Shown: positions 1 to 11,487 of the stretch, in pieces | How positions within the stretch are numbered: the first letter of the stretch is position 1 | How the letters are laid out: each line of letters begins with the position of its first letter | Source: Sphingomonas pituitosa NBRC 102491 | GTDB lineage: Bacteria > Pseudomonadota > Alphaproteobacteria > Sphingomonadales > Sphingomonadaceae | NCBI RefSeq assembly: GCF_001598435.1 | Contig: NZ_BCYY01000004.1 | Span: 1-64,000, forward strand | DNA: 64,000 nt | Reading direction: 5' to 3' | Program-made: the position numbers and the translations under genes | Notes under the pieces: generated by a model | Databases searched by the model: none | Told to the model about the DNA's origin: nothing | Seen by the model: the letters and a program-made list of their open reading frames with translations, nothing else

Positions 1-456
1 GGCGGCCGCCGCTGGCGGGAGCGCTACGAAGCCGAACGCGATGCCCAGCAGGCGCTGCGCGAGGAACTGGCCACCGCCACTACCCGAATTCGCGACCTGG
101 AAGCCGCCAACTCGAAGCTCGAACGCACGCTGGCAGATCGCCGCCCGGCTGCGCCAGTGCCCGATCCGGCGCCTGCCAAGCGGGACTCGGCGATCCGCAG
201 CTGGTTCTACGGTGGCACCGACGTGCTTGCCCGCATCCGCGGCATCGACGAGCATCGCGAACGCCAGCTCAACCAGCTCGGCATCCAGCATTTCCGCGAC
301 ATCGAGGAACTGCCCCGCGGCGACGAGCTGCCGCTCGAGGAGCGACTCGGCCTGCCGCACGGCACGATCATCGACGAGCGCTGGCGCGAACAGGCAGCCC
401 TGCTGCGCGCCGGCGATACCGACGAACATGCCCGCAGGTTCGGCCACCACGCCTGA
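1..456 (+). CDS. C-terminal part of a coiled-coil protein of unknown function (5' end outside window)
   Basis: The frame is open from the first base of the window to a TGA at 454-456, so this is the 3' end of a longer gene. The visible first 50 residues are rich in Glu, Arg, Ala and Leu with heptad-like spacing and look like a coiled coil. The last 80 residues form a compact domain containing RIRGIDEHRERQLNQLGI, which resembles the helix-hairpin-helix-like tail found at the C-terminus of many alphaproteobacterial envelope or division proteins. No catalytic motif is visible, and the identity of the full protein cannot be told from this fragment. An intrinsic terminator follows 28 bases after the stop. 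Confidence 0.6.
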   Translation, partial: GGRRWRERYEAERDAQQALREELATATTRIRDLEAANSKLERTLADRRPAAPVPDPAPAKRDSAIRSWFYGGTDVLARIRGIDEHRERQLNQLGIQHFRDIEELPRGDELPLEERLGLPHGTIIDERWREQAALLRAGDTDEHARRFGHHA

Positions 457-483
457 TCTTGTCGTATCGAACGGACGGACGGA

Positions 484-512
484 CGCCCGGGTGCAACACC
501 CGGGCGATTTTT
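484..512 (+). terminator. Rho-independent terminator after the coiled-coil gene
   Basis: A perfect 10-bp stem (CGCCCGGGTG at 484-493 with CACCCGGGCG at 497-506) closes on a three-base loop and is followed by A and five T. It sits directly behind the upstream gene and separates it from the receptor gene. The remaining part of the 457-826 gap holds no convincing gene. Confidence 0.85.
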
Positions 513-715
513 CCATGCGCGCCCGGCAGCCTGGCCGCGCAAGCCACATCGCATGGCCCGGAAATACCATTGCTAAATTTCCACACGTTATCAGCAGCTT
601 CTGCAGCATCGCACTGACGAAAGCCGCGCGGACCGCCGGCTCCACCTGAACCCTACCGATCGCACACCTTTCGCGCCCACCTCACAAATAGGTCATGCCT
701 TTGTCTTACACTGGC

Positions 716-753
716 TTGACAATTGGTCAGACCTCTCGGACATTTGTCGGACC
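716..753 (+). promoter_or_regulatory. Promoter with two operator-like sites upstream of the TonB-dependent receptor
   Basis: A perfect -35 box TTGACA lies at 716-721, with a weak -10 (GACATT, 739-744) after a 17-base spacer. Inside the spacer is TTGGTCAGACC (723-733), whose core GGTC-A-GACC is palindromic. A second copy, TTTGTCGGACC (743-753), matches at 9 of 11 positions and starts exactly 20 bases later, about two helical turns, so it covers the -10. The TGGTC-n-GACC pattern is like operators of FadR-type GntR regulators. The operator role is inferred. Confidence 0.5.
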
Positions 754-826
754 ACGAGCGGCAAGTCTCGGGATCAAAAACAGAGCACCGCAGCAGGGTT
801 TGCCAATTTCAGTGAGGGGTGGTTTG

Positions 827-3550
827 ATGGAAGATCGTACGACGTCGCAGGCGCGCCGCGCCATTTCCGGTACTAAGTTGGTATTGTTGTCTGCCGGCTG
901 CCTCGCAGCCATCGCGCTGGCGGATCCCGCCCTCGCCCAGACCGGTGATGCGCCCGCGGCGCAGAGCCAGGACGACGCGGGCGGCGAGATCGTCGTCACC
1001 GGCTTCCGGTCCAGCCTCGCCTCCGCGCTCGACGCGAAGCGCAAGGACATCCGCATAACCGACGGCATTTCGGCCGAGGATATCGGCAAGTTCCCGGCGC
1101 AGAACATCACCGAGGCGATCCAGCGCATCGCCGGCGTCCAGATGTCGAACATCAACGGCCGCGGCTCGACGATCAGCATCCGTGGCCTGGGCGCGCAGTA
1201 CGCCCGCACGACGATCAACGGCCAGACCTTCGCCAGCGCCGACTTCAAGGACGGCTTCCGCTACGACATCATCCAGACCGATCTCGCCAGCGCGATCCAG
1301 GTGGTCAAGTCGCCCACGGCGGACATGGACACCGGCGGCCTGTCGGGCACCGTCAACATCGATACGGTCAAGCCACTTGCCTATAAGGGCCCGCGCTTCA
1401 TCGTCGGCGTGAAGAGCTACAACTCCGAATATCGCGGCAAGGAATGGACGCCCAAGGTCAGCGGCGCGTACATCGACAGCTTCGCCGGCGGCACGCTGGG
1501 CGTGATGGCGAACGTCAGCTACCAGAAGCTGAAGGATCGCGGCGACTATGTCTTCATCAAGAACTGGTACAATGCCGGCGTGATCGATCCCGATGCGCGC
1601 GTGCCGGGCAACCTGCGCTACCGCCGCATCGACCGCGATACCGAGCAGCTGATGGCCAGCGGCGCGATCCAGTGGAAGCCGAGCGATAATTTCGAGGCGC
1701 TGCTGCAGGGCGAATATTCGCGCGACCACACCCGCTACACCACGCGCCAATATGTGTTCGGCCGCTGGGCCTCCAGCGCGGTCAAGGTGAACGGCAAGGC
1801 GAACGGCGTCGCCAACAACATCACGATCAGCAACTTCAACGTCGACAACAACACCCAGCCCGAGCTGCGCAACCTGAAGACTCAGGCCTATACCGGCACG
1901 ATCAACTGGCAGCCGGGCGACAGCTGGAAGGTGCATGCCGTCGCGCACTATACCAAGGGCGACGCGGCGCTGTACGAATGGGCGTCGATCGACGAGGTCA
2001 AGTTCGCGCAGGGCGGCACGCTCGACATCTCGAACCCCAGCAACATCAAGTGGACCACGCAGAGCCTCACCGACGGCTCGCTGTGGAACACCGCCAACCG
2101 CACCTGGTTCGCGTTCGTCGACGGCGCGACGCACATCCAGACCGCGAAGGACAAGGCCGCCCAGATCGACGTCACCAAGGACCTCGGCTGGCACGGCATC
2201 CAGTCGCTGGTGATCGGCGCGAAATACCATCACGAGAGCTTCGCCACCAACGCGTATCGCCACGATCGCGACGGCGACGTCAGCGATCCGGTGAAATACC
2301 CCGAATATGCCTGGATCCCGAACCTGGGCACCACCGGCCAGCTGGTCGACAACTTCCTCGACGGCGCGATGTCGATCCCCCACGCCTTCCTGTCGACCAA
2401 TGCCGACGAGTGGCAGCGCATCCTGGCGTCCAAGGGTATCACCGTGCCCGACGTGCCCGATTGGCCCAGCACCTACCGCGTCGATCGCTACGTGCCCGCC
2501 GTCTATGCGATGGCGAATGTCGACACGCAGCTGGGCGGCATGGCGCTGCGCGGCAATCTGGGCGTGCGCTACGAGCACACCCATCAGAACGTCACCGCCA
2601 GCCTGACCGACGGCACCGGCAGCGACGCCGCGCTGCTCGGCCAGCAGCACATCATCCAGGATTACGGCAACGTCCTGCCGAGCGCGAGCTTCGCGCTGGA
2701 CCTGACGCCGAAGCTGGTCGCCCGCTTCGCCGCGGCCAAGGTGCTGGTGCGCCCGCTGCTCAACAGCCAGACGCAGATGGCCGACACGATCAGCACCGGC
2801 ATCTCGTCGGACAAGCGCGCCTTCACCAGCGTCTCGGCGGGTGAATCGCGTCTCAAGCCGCTGACCGCAAACCAGCTCGACCTCAGCCTGGAATTCTACC
2901 ATGGCCGCGGCAATTCGATCAGCGTCGCCGGCTTCTACAAGGCAGTGAAGAACGGCACCTTCACCCAATTCTACTGCCCCACCTCCTACAACGGCGTGGC
3001 GCTGAACGGCGTGACCACGGACTGCCAATCGGCCGATCTGAAAAGCGACTACAGCTTCAGCCGCGTGCTGAACGACAGCAGCACGATCCACATCAAGGGC
3101 GTCGAGTTCGCCGCATCGCAGAACTTCGACGGCATCCTGCCGGTCAAGGGCTTCGGCGCGACGGGCAACATTACCCTGGTGGATACCAACGCCAGCGCGC
3201 TGGGCACGGGCTTCAACCTGCGCGACCTGTCGAAGTTCACCGCCAACATCACGCCCTATTGGGAAAACGAGATGTTCAGCGTGCGCTTCTCGGTCAACCA
3301 CCGCAGCTCGTACAAGCAGGACGCTGCCAGCAGCTTCTTCGTCAACGGCGGCGAGATCCACACGGTGCGCGCGCGCACGCAGATGGACCTGGCGATGGGC
3401 TTCACGCCGAACAAGTGGCTGAGCTTCACCGGCGGCATCATCAACCTGAACAACACCCACGAAGACGCCTACCAGACCACCGCGGACACCTTCCAGATGA
3501 CCAGCCGCACCGGTCGCACCTTCTATCTGTCGGCCACGACCAAATTCTGA
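827..3550 (+). CDS. TonB-dependent outer-membrane receptor
   Basis: A 907-residue TonB-dependent receptor that would import a substrate across the outer membrane using energy passed from TonB. The first 37 residues form a signal peptide ending ALA-Q. The TonB-box-like segment GEIVVTGF follows at 53-60, and the plug domain contains DGISAEDIGKFPAQNITEAI, typical of the Xanthomonas/Caulobacter receptor class that often imports sugars or nucleosides rather than siderophores. The C-terminus ends in an aromatic residue (YLSATTKF), as outer-membrane barrels do. I chose the ATG at 827 because a purine-rich AGGGG lies just upstream and it starts the signal peptide; an in-frame start further up (695) would add residues without one. 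The nucleoside hydrolase downstream suggests a nucleoside or nucleotide substrate, but this is inference. Confidence 0.92.
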   Translation: MEDRTTSQARRAISGTKLVLLSAGCLAAIALADPALAQTGDAPAAQSQDDAGGEIVVTGFRSSLASALDAKRKDIRITDGISAEDIGKFPAQNITEAIQRIAGVQMSNINGRGSTISIRGLGAQYARTTINGQTFASADFKDGFRYDIIQTDLASAIQVVKSPTADMDTGGLSGTVNIDTVKPLAYKGPRFIVGVKSYNSEYRGKEWTPKVSGAYIDSFAGGTLGVMANVSYQKLKDRGDYVFIKNWYNAGVIDPDARVPGNLRYRRIDRDTEQLMASGAIQWKPSDNFEALLQGEYSRDHTRYTTRQYVFGRWASSAVKVNGKANGVANNITISNFNVDNNTQPELRNLKTQAYTGTINWQPGDSWKVHAVAHYTKGDAALYEWASIDEVKFAQGGTLDISNPSNIKWTTQSLTDGSLWNTANRTWFAFVDGATHIQTAKDKAAQIDVTKDLGWHGIQSLVIGAKYHHESFATNAYRHDRDGDVSDPVKYPEYAWIPNLGTTGQLVDNFLDGAMSIPHAFLSTNADEWQRILASKGITVPDVPDWPSTYRVDRYVPAVYAMANVDTQLGGMALRGNLGVRYEHTHQNVTASLTDGTGSDAALLGQQHIIQDYGNVLPSASFALDLTPKLVARFAAAKVLVRPLLNSQTQMADTISTGISSDKRAFTSVSAGESRLKPLTANQLDLSLEFYHGRGNSISVAGFYKAVKNGTFTQFYCPTSYNGVALNGVTTDCQSADLKSDYSFSRVLNDSSTIHIKGVEFAASQNFDGILPVKGFGATGNITLVDTNASALGTGFNLRDLSKFTANITPYWENEMFSVRFSVNHRSSYKQDAASSFFVNGGEIHTVRARTQMDLAMGFTPNKWLSFTGGIINLNNTHEDAYQTTADTFQMTSRTGRTFYLSATTKF

Positions 3551-3592
3551 TCGCCAAGTTCTGATCGACCGACACCGGGTCATCCCCGGGAA

Positions 3593-3628
3593 CGCCCCTC
3601 TTCCGCAAGGAAGGGGGGCGTTTTCTTT
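3593..3628 (+). terminator. Rho-independent terminator after the receptor gene
   Basis: A 12-bp stem (3593-3604 with 3609-3620, one T-G pair) closes on a GCAA loop and is followed by TTTTCTTT. It makes the nucleoside hydrolase downstream a separate or partly read-through unit. Confidence 0.85.
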
Positions 3629-3744
3629 GCCGGCATGCGTTGACTGCGGCCCGCGCTGGACCGGACCGGGCGGCCGGCGCATGATGCCGACCAGCAATCC
3701 GCGCCCAACCGATCGGCGCGGGGGCGCCATGGTTCGGGATACGC

Positions 3745-4755
3745 ATGCTACGACGTCACTTGCTCTTCGCGCTGCCGGTGGGCGGCATCCTCGGCTGCTT
3801 GCCCGGAGCGGCGCGGGCGCAGTTCCTGCCGGTTGCGCCGCGCTGCCGCGTGATCATCGACAATGATTTCTCGGGTGACCCGGACGGGCTGTTCCAGCTG
3901 GCGCACCAGCTCGCCTCCCCGGCGACCGAGGTGTCGCTGATCATCGGATCGCACATCCATGTCGGCGACTTTCTCGACCGATCCTCGACCCAGGCCGACA
4001 ACGCCGTCCGCACCGTTCAGGCGATGCTGGCGACGATGCGGCTGCCCCGGCGGCCCGACCTCATCGCCGGGCGCAATGCCGCCCCCGCAGCCGGCGCACG
4101 CCCCGAAGCCACGCCGGCCGTCCGCCGGATCATCGCCGAAGCCATGCGCGACGACACCACCCTGCCGCTCTATTATGTCGCCGGCGCGGGCCTGACCGAG
4201 ATTGCCGAAGCGCTGCGATACGAGCCGCGGATCGCGGGCAGGTTGAAGCTCGTATGGATTGGCGGCGCCGAATATGAGTCGCTGAACCCCAGCCTGCCGC
4301 CCCGCAAGGACAGCGAGTACAACACCACCATCGACCTTGCCGCCGCACGCACTGTCTTCAACGAATCGGCCGTGGAAATCTGGCAGGTACCCCGCGACAC
4401 CTACCGCACCATGCTGGTCAGCTTTGCCGAACTGGAAGCCGGTCTGGCCCAGGCAGGCGCGCTGGGACGCTATCTGCGCGAGCAACTGCGCCGTGCCGTG
4501 GAAACCGTCGGCAAGGGCCGCGAGACCTATATCCTGGGGGACAGCCCGCTGGTGACGCTGACATCGCTCCAGTCCTTTTTCGAGCCCGACGCCTCGTCCA
4601 GCCGCTACGTGGTGCGGCCCACGCCCCGGATAAACGACCGGGCAGGATATGAGCGCGTGTCGGGTACGCGCCCGATGCGGGTGTATACCAGCATCGATAC
4701 CCGCCTCACCTTCGCGGACATGTTCGCCAAGTTCCGGATGGTCAGCATGCCCTGA
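3745..4755 (+). CDS. Secreted nucleoside hydrolase-like protein
   Basis: A 336-residue protein of the inosine-uridine nucleoside hydrolase fold, which cleaves the N-glycosidic bond of ribonucleosides. Residues 1-25 are a signal peptide (ending ARA), so it acts in the periplasm or outside. The calcium-binding Asp cluster is visible as DNDFSGDPDG at 39-48. The segment YYVAGAGLTEIAEAL and the later KLVWIGGAEY follow the fold's usual order. It lies downstream of a TonB-dependent receptor on the same strand, consistent with nucleoside scavenging. Bacterial paralogues of this type can have other substrates, so the exact reaction is not certain. Confidence 0.8.
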   Translation: MLRRHLLFALPVGGILGCLPGAARAQFLPVAPRCRVIIDNDFSGDPDGLFQLAHQLASPATEVSLIIGSHIHVGDFLDRSSTQADNAVRTVQAMLATMRLPRRPDLIAGRNAAPAAGARPEATPAVRRIIAEAMRDDTTLPLYYVAGAGLTEIAEALRYEPRIAGRLKLVWIGGAEYESLNPSLPPRKDSEYNTTIDLAAARTVFNESAVEIWQVPRDTYRTMLVSFAELEAGLAQAGALGRYLREQLRRAVETVGKGRETYILGDSPLVTLTSLQSFFEPDASSSRYVVRPTPRINDRAGYERVSGTRPMRVYTSIDTRLTFADMFAKFRMVSMP

Positions 4756-4767
4756 CCATGGGCAGCC

Positions 4768-5249
4768 TCAGCCCAGCACCTCCGGCGTATAATTCTCCAC
4801 CACCTCGGCCAGCACCCGCCCCTCGCCGTCCAGCACCAGCGCGCGGTGGCGCAGCACATACGGCGCGACACCCGCTGTAACCTGCTCCAGCGGCTTGCGG
4901 TGCGGGTGGAGCGGGCGGATCACCGCGCCGAACGGGGTATCGCCCTGCTCCAGCGCGGCGTTCATCTCAGGGGTCAGGCGCGACGGCACGTACCAGTTCT
5001 CGGCGACCGAGAAGGCCACGCCGGCGCAGCGGAGCACGACGCTGCGATACACGACCCGCTCGTCCGGCCCGACGCCCAGCCGCATCCGCTGCTCCGGCGT
5101 CGGATCCTTGTGCACCGTGCGGTCCACTTCGGCGCGAACGGGGGCGCCGCAGCGGCGCTCCAGCACGGCGGTGGCGGTAGGGCTGGCGAGAAGCTCGCGG
5201 CTGAGTGCCGCCGCATCGTCCGTCGCCGCCGCTACCGCCACTACCAGCA

Positions 5250-5250
<1 letters not shown>
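4768..5250 (-). CDS. Chorismate lyase (UbiC/UTRA-fold)-like protein
   Basis: A 160-residue protein whose order of conserved stretches (R-S-V-V-L-R-C-A-G, then VAENWYVPSRL, then GDTPFGAVIRP, then RHRALVLDGEGRVLAEVVENY) fits the chorismate-pyruvate lyase family, enzymes that make 4-hydroxybenzoate for ubiquinone. The final ENY would supply the family's conserved Glu. The start codon overlaps the stop of ppdK in the pentamer TGATG, so it is translationally coupled to pyruvate phosphate dikinase. The family call rests on pattern only, and a more distant UTRA-fold protein is possible. Confidence 0.55.
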
Positions 5251-7913
<2,663 letters not shown>

Positions 7914-8075
7914 TCTGATCCCCTTCCGATCGAAAGCGCCCCTTCAAGACAGAGGGGGCGCTACCGCAGCTGCGAAGACTCAGGAACCGCTGATTACGTT
8001 GTCGGTGCCGGTTTATTTCGGAACAGTGGCAGTTTCTGGCCAATTTACCAGTGATTAATCGTACAATTAGGCGCC

Positions 8076-10256
8076 TCAACCCTCGATCTTGGCGAAGTCC
8101 GCCACATTGTGCACCGCATCACGCATCCGCGCGAGCAGCCCCAGCCGCGCGGCACGCTTGACCGGATCGGCATCGTTGACCGTCACGGAATCGAAGAACG
8201 CATCGATCGGCGCGCGCAGGATCGCGAGCGCGGCCATGGCATCCTCGAACTGCTCGGCGGCGATCGCGGCGGTCGCCTTGGGCTCGGCCGCATCGAGCGC
8301 GGCGGCGAGTGCGGCTTCGGCGGGTTCGGGATCGTAAGCGAACCCGGCGTCCCCGTTCCCCTGCGAAAGCAGGGGCCCAGGGTTGTGCAGCCCGTCACTA
8401 CCCTGGGCTCCTGCCTCCGCAGGAGCACTGGCAGTGGCGACGCCTTCCTTCTTGAGGATGTTCGCCGCGCGCTTGTAGCCGGCGAGCAGGTTGGCGCCGT
8501 CCTCGGTACCGACGAACGCCTGCAACGCCTTCACCCGCGCGAGCAGCCGGACGAGATCGTCCTCGCCGCCGAGCGCGAACACCGCGTCGATCAGGTCGTG
8601 GCGAACACCCGCCTCGCGCTGCTGGACCTTGAGGCGGTCGGCGAAGAAGGTGGGAAGCGATGTGAAGACGCTTTCCATGGCGGCGTTATGCGCGGCCAGT
8701 GCCTCGTCTGACGTTTCCGGCGACACTCGCAGATCGGTCATGCCCCGCAGGCCTCGGGTAATACCCTCCCAAAGGTTGAGGCGAAGACCATTGCGCGTCA
8801 GAAGTTCCAGCACGCCCAACGCCGCTCGGCGAAGGGCAAAGGGGTCCTTTGAGCCCGTCGGCGGCATATCTGCAAAGAAGAATGCAACCAGCGTATCCAG
8901 CTTATCCGCCAGCGCCACCGCCACCGTCACCGGATCGGTGGGGACATCATCGCCCTGCCCGACCGGCTTGTAGTGATCGCGGATCGCCGCGGCGACCGCC
9001 GGGGCCTCAACCTGCGCGGCGGCGTAATAGCCGCCCATCAGGCCCTGCAGCTCGGGGAACTCGCAGACCATGCCGGTGACGAGGTCCGCCTTGGCGAGCT
9101 CGGCCGCGCGGCGCGCGAGCGCGGGATCGCAGTTCGGCACGATCTTCTCGGCCGCCAGCCACTCGGCCAGCTTGGCCACGCGCTGGACCTTGTCGGCGAC
9201 CGTGCCCAGCTTCTCGTGGAAGACGATCTTCTCGAGCTTCGCCACCTGCTCGCCGAGCGGCACCTTCAAATCGGTCTCGTAGAAAAACCGCGCATCGCTC
9301 AGCCGCGCCGCCAGCACCTTCTGGTTGCCCGCGACGATCTTCTCGCCGCCATCGGCCGCGTCGATGTTCGCCACGCAGACGAACGCGTTGGCCAGCTTGC
9401 CCGCGGCATCGCGGCACACGAAATACTTCTGGTTCACCCGCGCGGTGAGCTGGATCACCTCGGGCGGCACTGCCAGGAACGCCTCGTCGAACCGGCCGAG
9501 CAGCGGCATCGGCCATTCGGTCAGCCCTGCATTCTCGAACAGCAGCCCTTCGTCCTCAACGAGGCTGAGGCCCGCCTTCTGCGCCGCCATCTTGGCGCCC
9601 AGCGCGATGATCGCCCGCCGCTCGGCGCCGTCGACGATGACATGGCACGCGCGCAGCTTCTCGACATAGTCGTCCGCCGAACCGATCGTGATCACGCCCG
9701 GATGGTGGAAGCGATGCCCCACTGTCGCCGCGCCGCTGGTGACGCCGGCAATTGCGCACGGCACCACGTCGCTGCCGAACAGCGCGACGATGCCCTGCAG
9801 CGGACGCACCCAGCGCGGGCTCTCGGTGGAAAGCGACGGCGCGCCCCAGCGCATCGACTTGGGCCAGGGGAAGGCGCGGATCACCGCGGGGATCGCTGCC
9901 GCCAGCACCTCGGCCGTCGCGCGGCCGGGCTTGTCGACCACCGCGAACAGCACGCCGTCGCGCTCGACCAGCTGGTCGGCGGTCAGCCCGGTCTTGCGCA
10001 GAAAGCCTTCCAGCGCCTGGGGCGGCGCGCCGACGCGCGGGCCCTTGGTCTCCTCGGAGACGGCGGCGGTCTCGGCGGGCAGGCCCTTGAGGATCAGCGC
10101 CAGCCGGCGCGGCGTGGCGTAGCTGATCGTCTCGGCGGCCTTGAGGCCGGCCTTGTCCAGCTCGGCGGCGAACAGGCGCGCGAGATCCTCCCGCGCCTTT
10201 TCCTGCATGCGCGCCGGGATTTCTTCGGAACGGAGTTCGAGGAGGAAGTCAGTCAT
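8076..10256 (-). CDS. glyS: Glycine--tRNA ligase beta subunit
   Basis: A 726-residue beta subunit of the alpha2beta2 glycyl-tRNA synthetase. It begins TDFLLELRSEEIPARM, the family's usual start, so I use the ATG at 10256 rather than the longer frame. The segments PFPWPKSMRWG-like, HRFHHPG and the C-terminal anticodon-binding region ending VADFAKIEG are present. Between LKKEGVA and FAYDPEPAEAALAAAL lies an extra stretch of roughly 30 residues containing APAEAGAQG, and the DNA there is a palindromic repeat (8358-8427). The insertion keeps the frame open and falls in a variable helical region near the C-terminus. It follows glyQ in one operon with a 114-base gap that also holds one arm of the same repeat. 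Confidence 0.96.
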   Translation of the reverse strand: MTDFLLELRSEEIPARMQEKAREDLARLFAAELDKAGLKAAETISYATPRRLALILKGLPAETAAVSEETKGPRVGAPPQALEGFLRKTGLTADQLVERDGVLFAVVDKPGRATAEVLAAAIPAVIRAFPWPKSMRWGAPSLSTESPRWVRPLQGIVALFGSDVVPCAIAGVTSGAATVGHRFHHPGVITIGSADDYVEKLRACHVIVDGAERRAIIALGAKMAAQKAGLSLVEDEGLLFENAGLTEWPMPLLGRFDEAFLAVPPEVIQLTARVNQKYFVCRDAAGKLANAFVCVANIDAADGGEKIVAGNQKVLAARLSDARFFYETDLKVPLGEQVAKLEKIVFHEKLGTVADKVQRVAKLAEWLAAEKIVPNCDPALARRAAELAKADLVTGMVCEFPELQGLMGGYYAAAQVEAPAVAAAIRDHYKPVGQGDDVPTDPVTVAVALADKLDTLVAFFFADMPPTGSKDPFALRRAALGVLELLTRNGLRLNLWEGITRGLRGMTDLRVSPETSDEALAAHNAAMESVFTSLPTFFADRLKVQQREAGVRHDLIDAVFALGGEDDLVRLLARVKALQAFVGTEDGANLLAGYKRAANILKKEGVATASAPAEAGAQGSDGLHNPGPLLSQGNGDAGFAYDPEPAEAALAAALDAAEPKATAAIAAEQFEDAMAALAILRAPIDAFFDSVTVNDADPVKRAARLGLLARMRDAVHNVADFAKIEG
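8358..8427. repeat. Palindromic repeat (family 2) inserted within glyS
   Basis: Two hairpins, CCCCTGC-GAAA-GCAGGGG (8358-8375) and GCTCCTGC-CTCC-GCAGGAGC (8407-8426), are bridged by CCCAGGG (8376-8382) pairing with CCCTGGG (8401-8407). A single arm with the same CCCTGGGCTCCTGC sequence is found at 10319-10344. The element lies in frame inside the coding region of glyS. Confidence 0.85.
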
Positions 10257-10318
10257 GGGCAATTCCAAGTGCACCGGCGTGGCCAAGTGCCCAGTGTTGG
10301 AGAGCGAGCCGCTTGGGG

Positions 10319-10344
10319 CCCTGGGCTCCTGCTTCCGCAGGAGC
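10319..10344. repeat. Single arm of family-2 palindromic repeat between glyQ and glyS
   Basis: CCCTGGG followed by GCTCCTGC-TTCC-GCAGGAGC, an 8-bp stem with a four-base loop. It is almost identical to the right arm of the element inside glyS and lies in the glyQ-glyS spacer. Confidence 0.8.
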
Positions 10345-10370
10345 ACCGAGAAGGGAACGGCAGGCGCGCA

Positions 10371-11264
10371 TCACGCCGTCCAGCCCGGATACGCGGCTTC
10401 CCACTCGGGGCTCTTCTTCTCGATCCACGCCGCACAAGCCCCCTTCGCCAGATCGCGCACCCGGCCGATATAGGCCTGGCGCTCCGCCACCGAGATCACG
10501 CCGCGCGCGTTCAGCAGGTTGAAGATGTGGCTCGCCTCGATCGCCTGCTCATAGGCCGGGATCGGCAGCTTCGCTTCCAGCGACCGCTCGCACTCGGCCG
10601 CGGCCTTGCGGAACAGGTCGAACAGCGCGTCGGTATCGGCGATCTCGAAGTTCCATTTCGACATCTCGCGCTCATTTTCCAGGAACACGTCGCCATACGT
10701 CACGCCCGCATCGTTGAAGGCGAGGTCGTACACGCTGTCCTTGTTCTGGATATACATAGCGAGGCGCTCGAGCCCGTAGGTCAGCTCGCCCGCCACCGGC
10801 TTGCAGTCATAGCCGCCCATCTGCTGGAAATAGGTGAACTGGGTGACTTCCATCCCGTCGCACCACACTTCCCAGCCCAGCCCCCAGGCGCCGAGCGTCG
10901 GCGATTCCCAGTCGTCTTCCACAAAGCGGATGTCGTGCTTGGTGAAATCGATGCCGATCGCCGCGAGGCTGCCGAGGTACAGCTCCTGCAGATCGGGCGG
11001 GCTCGGCTTCAGGATCACCTGATACTGGTAATAATGCTGCAGCCGGTTGGGGTTTTCGCCATAGCGGCCGTCGGTGGGGCGGCGGCAGGGCTGGACGAAG
11101 GCGGCGTTCCACGAATCCGGCCCCAGCGCGCGCAGCGTGGTGGCGGGGTGGAAGGTGCCGGCGCCCATCCGCATGTCATAGGGCTGCAGGATCAGGCAGC
11201 CGCGCGTGCTCCAATAGTCATGGAGCGTCAGGATCATGCGCTGGAAGCTGAGAGGTTCGGACAA
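10371..11264 (-). CDS. glyQ: Glycine--tRNA ligase alpha subunit
   Basis: A 297-residue catalytic alpha subunit of bacterial glycyl-tRNA synthetase. The class II synthetase motifs are in [34 protein letters not shown] and the long [12 protein letters not shown] segment. [20 protein letters not shown] and the ATP-site region [14 protein letters not shown] complete the core. Length is normal for the family (about 290-310). It precedes glyS on the same strand, the standard order. Confidence 0.97.
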   Translation of the reverse strand: MSEPLSFQRMILTLHDYWSTRGCLILQPYDMRMGAGTFHPATTLRALGPDSWNAAFVQPCRRPTDGRYGENPNRLQHYYQYQVILKPSPPDLQELYLGSLAAIGIDFTKHDIRFVEDDWESPTLGAWGLGWEVWCDGMEVTQFTYFQQMGGYDCKPVAGELTYGLERLAMYIQNKDSVYDLAFNDAGVTYGDVFLENEREMSKWNFEIADTDALFDLFRKAAAECERSLEAKLPIPAYEQAIEASHIFNLLNARGVISVAERQAYIGRVRDLAKGACAAWIEKKSPEWEAAYPGWTA

Positions 11265-11340
11265 GTTGGGTCACCCTGTAAGGTTTGGGGAGCGCTTTGG
11301 CGCAGGGCGCGGAGGGGGTCAACCGGGGCCCCTCGCCCCC

Positions 11341-11442
11341 AGCCGTCATCCCGGCGAAAGCCGGGATCCATTGGGGTCGCCGGCACGGCTCCGTCCCCGG
11401 CCGCGTGGCGTCTGGATCCCGACTTTCGTCGGGATGACGGCT
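11341..11442. repeat. Palindromic repeat (family 1), copy A
   Basis: A paired-hairpin element. The outer 12 bases (AGCCGTCATCCC) are exactly inverted at the two ends. Each end folds on itself: CCCGGCGAAAGCCGGG on the left and CCCGACTTTCGTCGGG on the right, and both border a GGATCC. Two more copies lie at 61622-61715 and 62066-62159. This copy fills most of the gap between glyQ and the TraB/GumN gene. Confidence 0.9.
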
Positions 11443-11487
11443 GTAGGGCGATTGACTCCCCTGCTCCCGGCCCGCCAAGCCGCGCCC

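Noticed and set aside
809..3730. A 973-codon open frame on the minus strand opposite the receptor gene
   Set aside because: It mirrors the receptor gene in a GC-rich genome where long antisense frames are common. Its product is an Ala/Arg/Gly/Val/Asp-rich sequence without motifs, and the plus-strand gene has clear domains.
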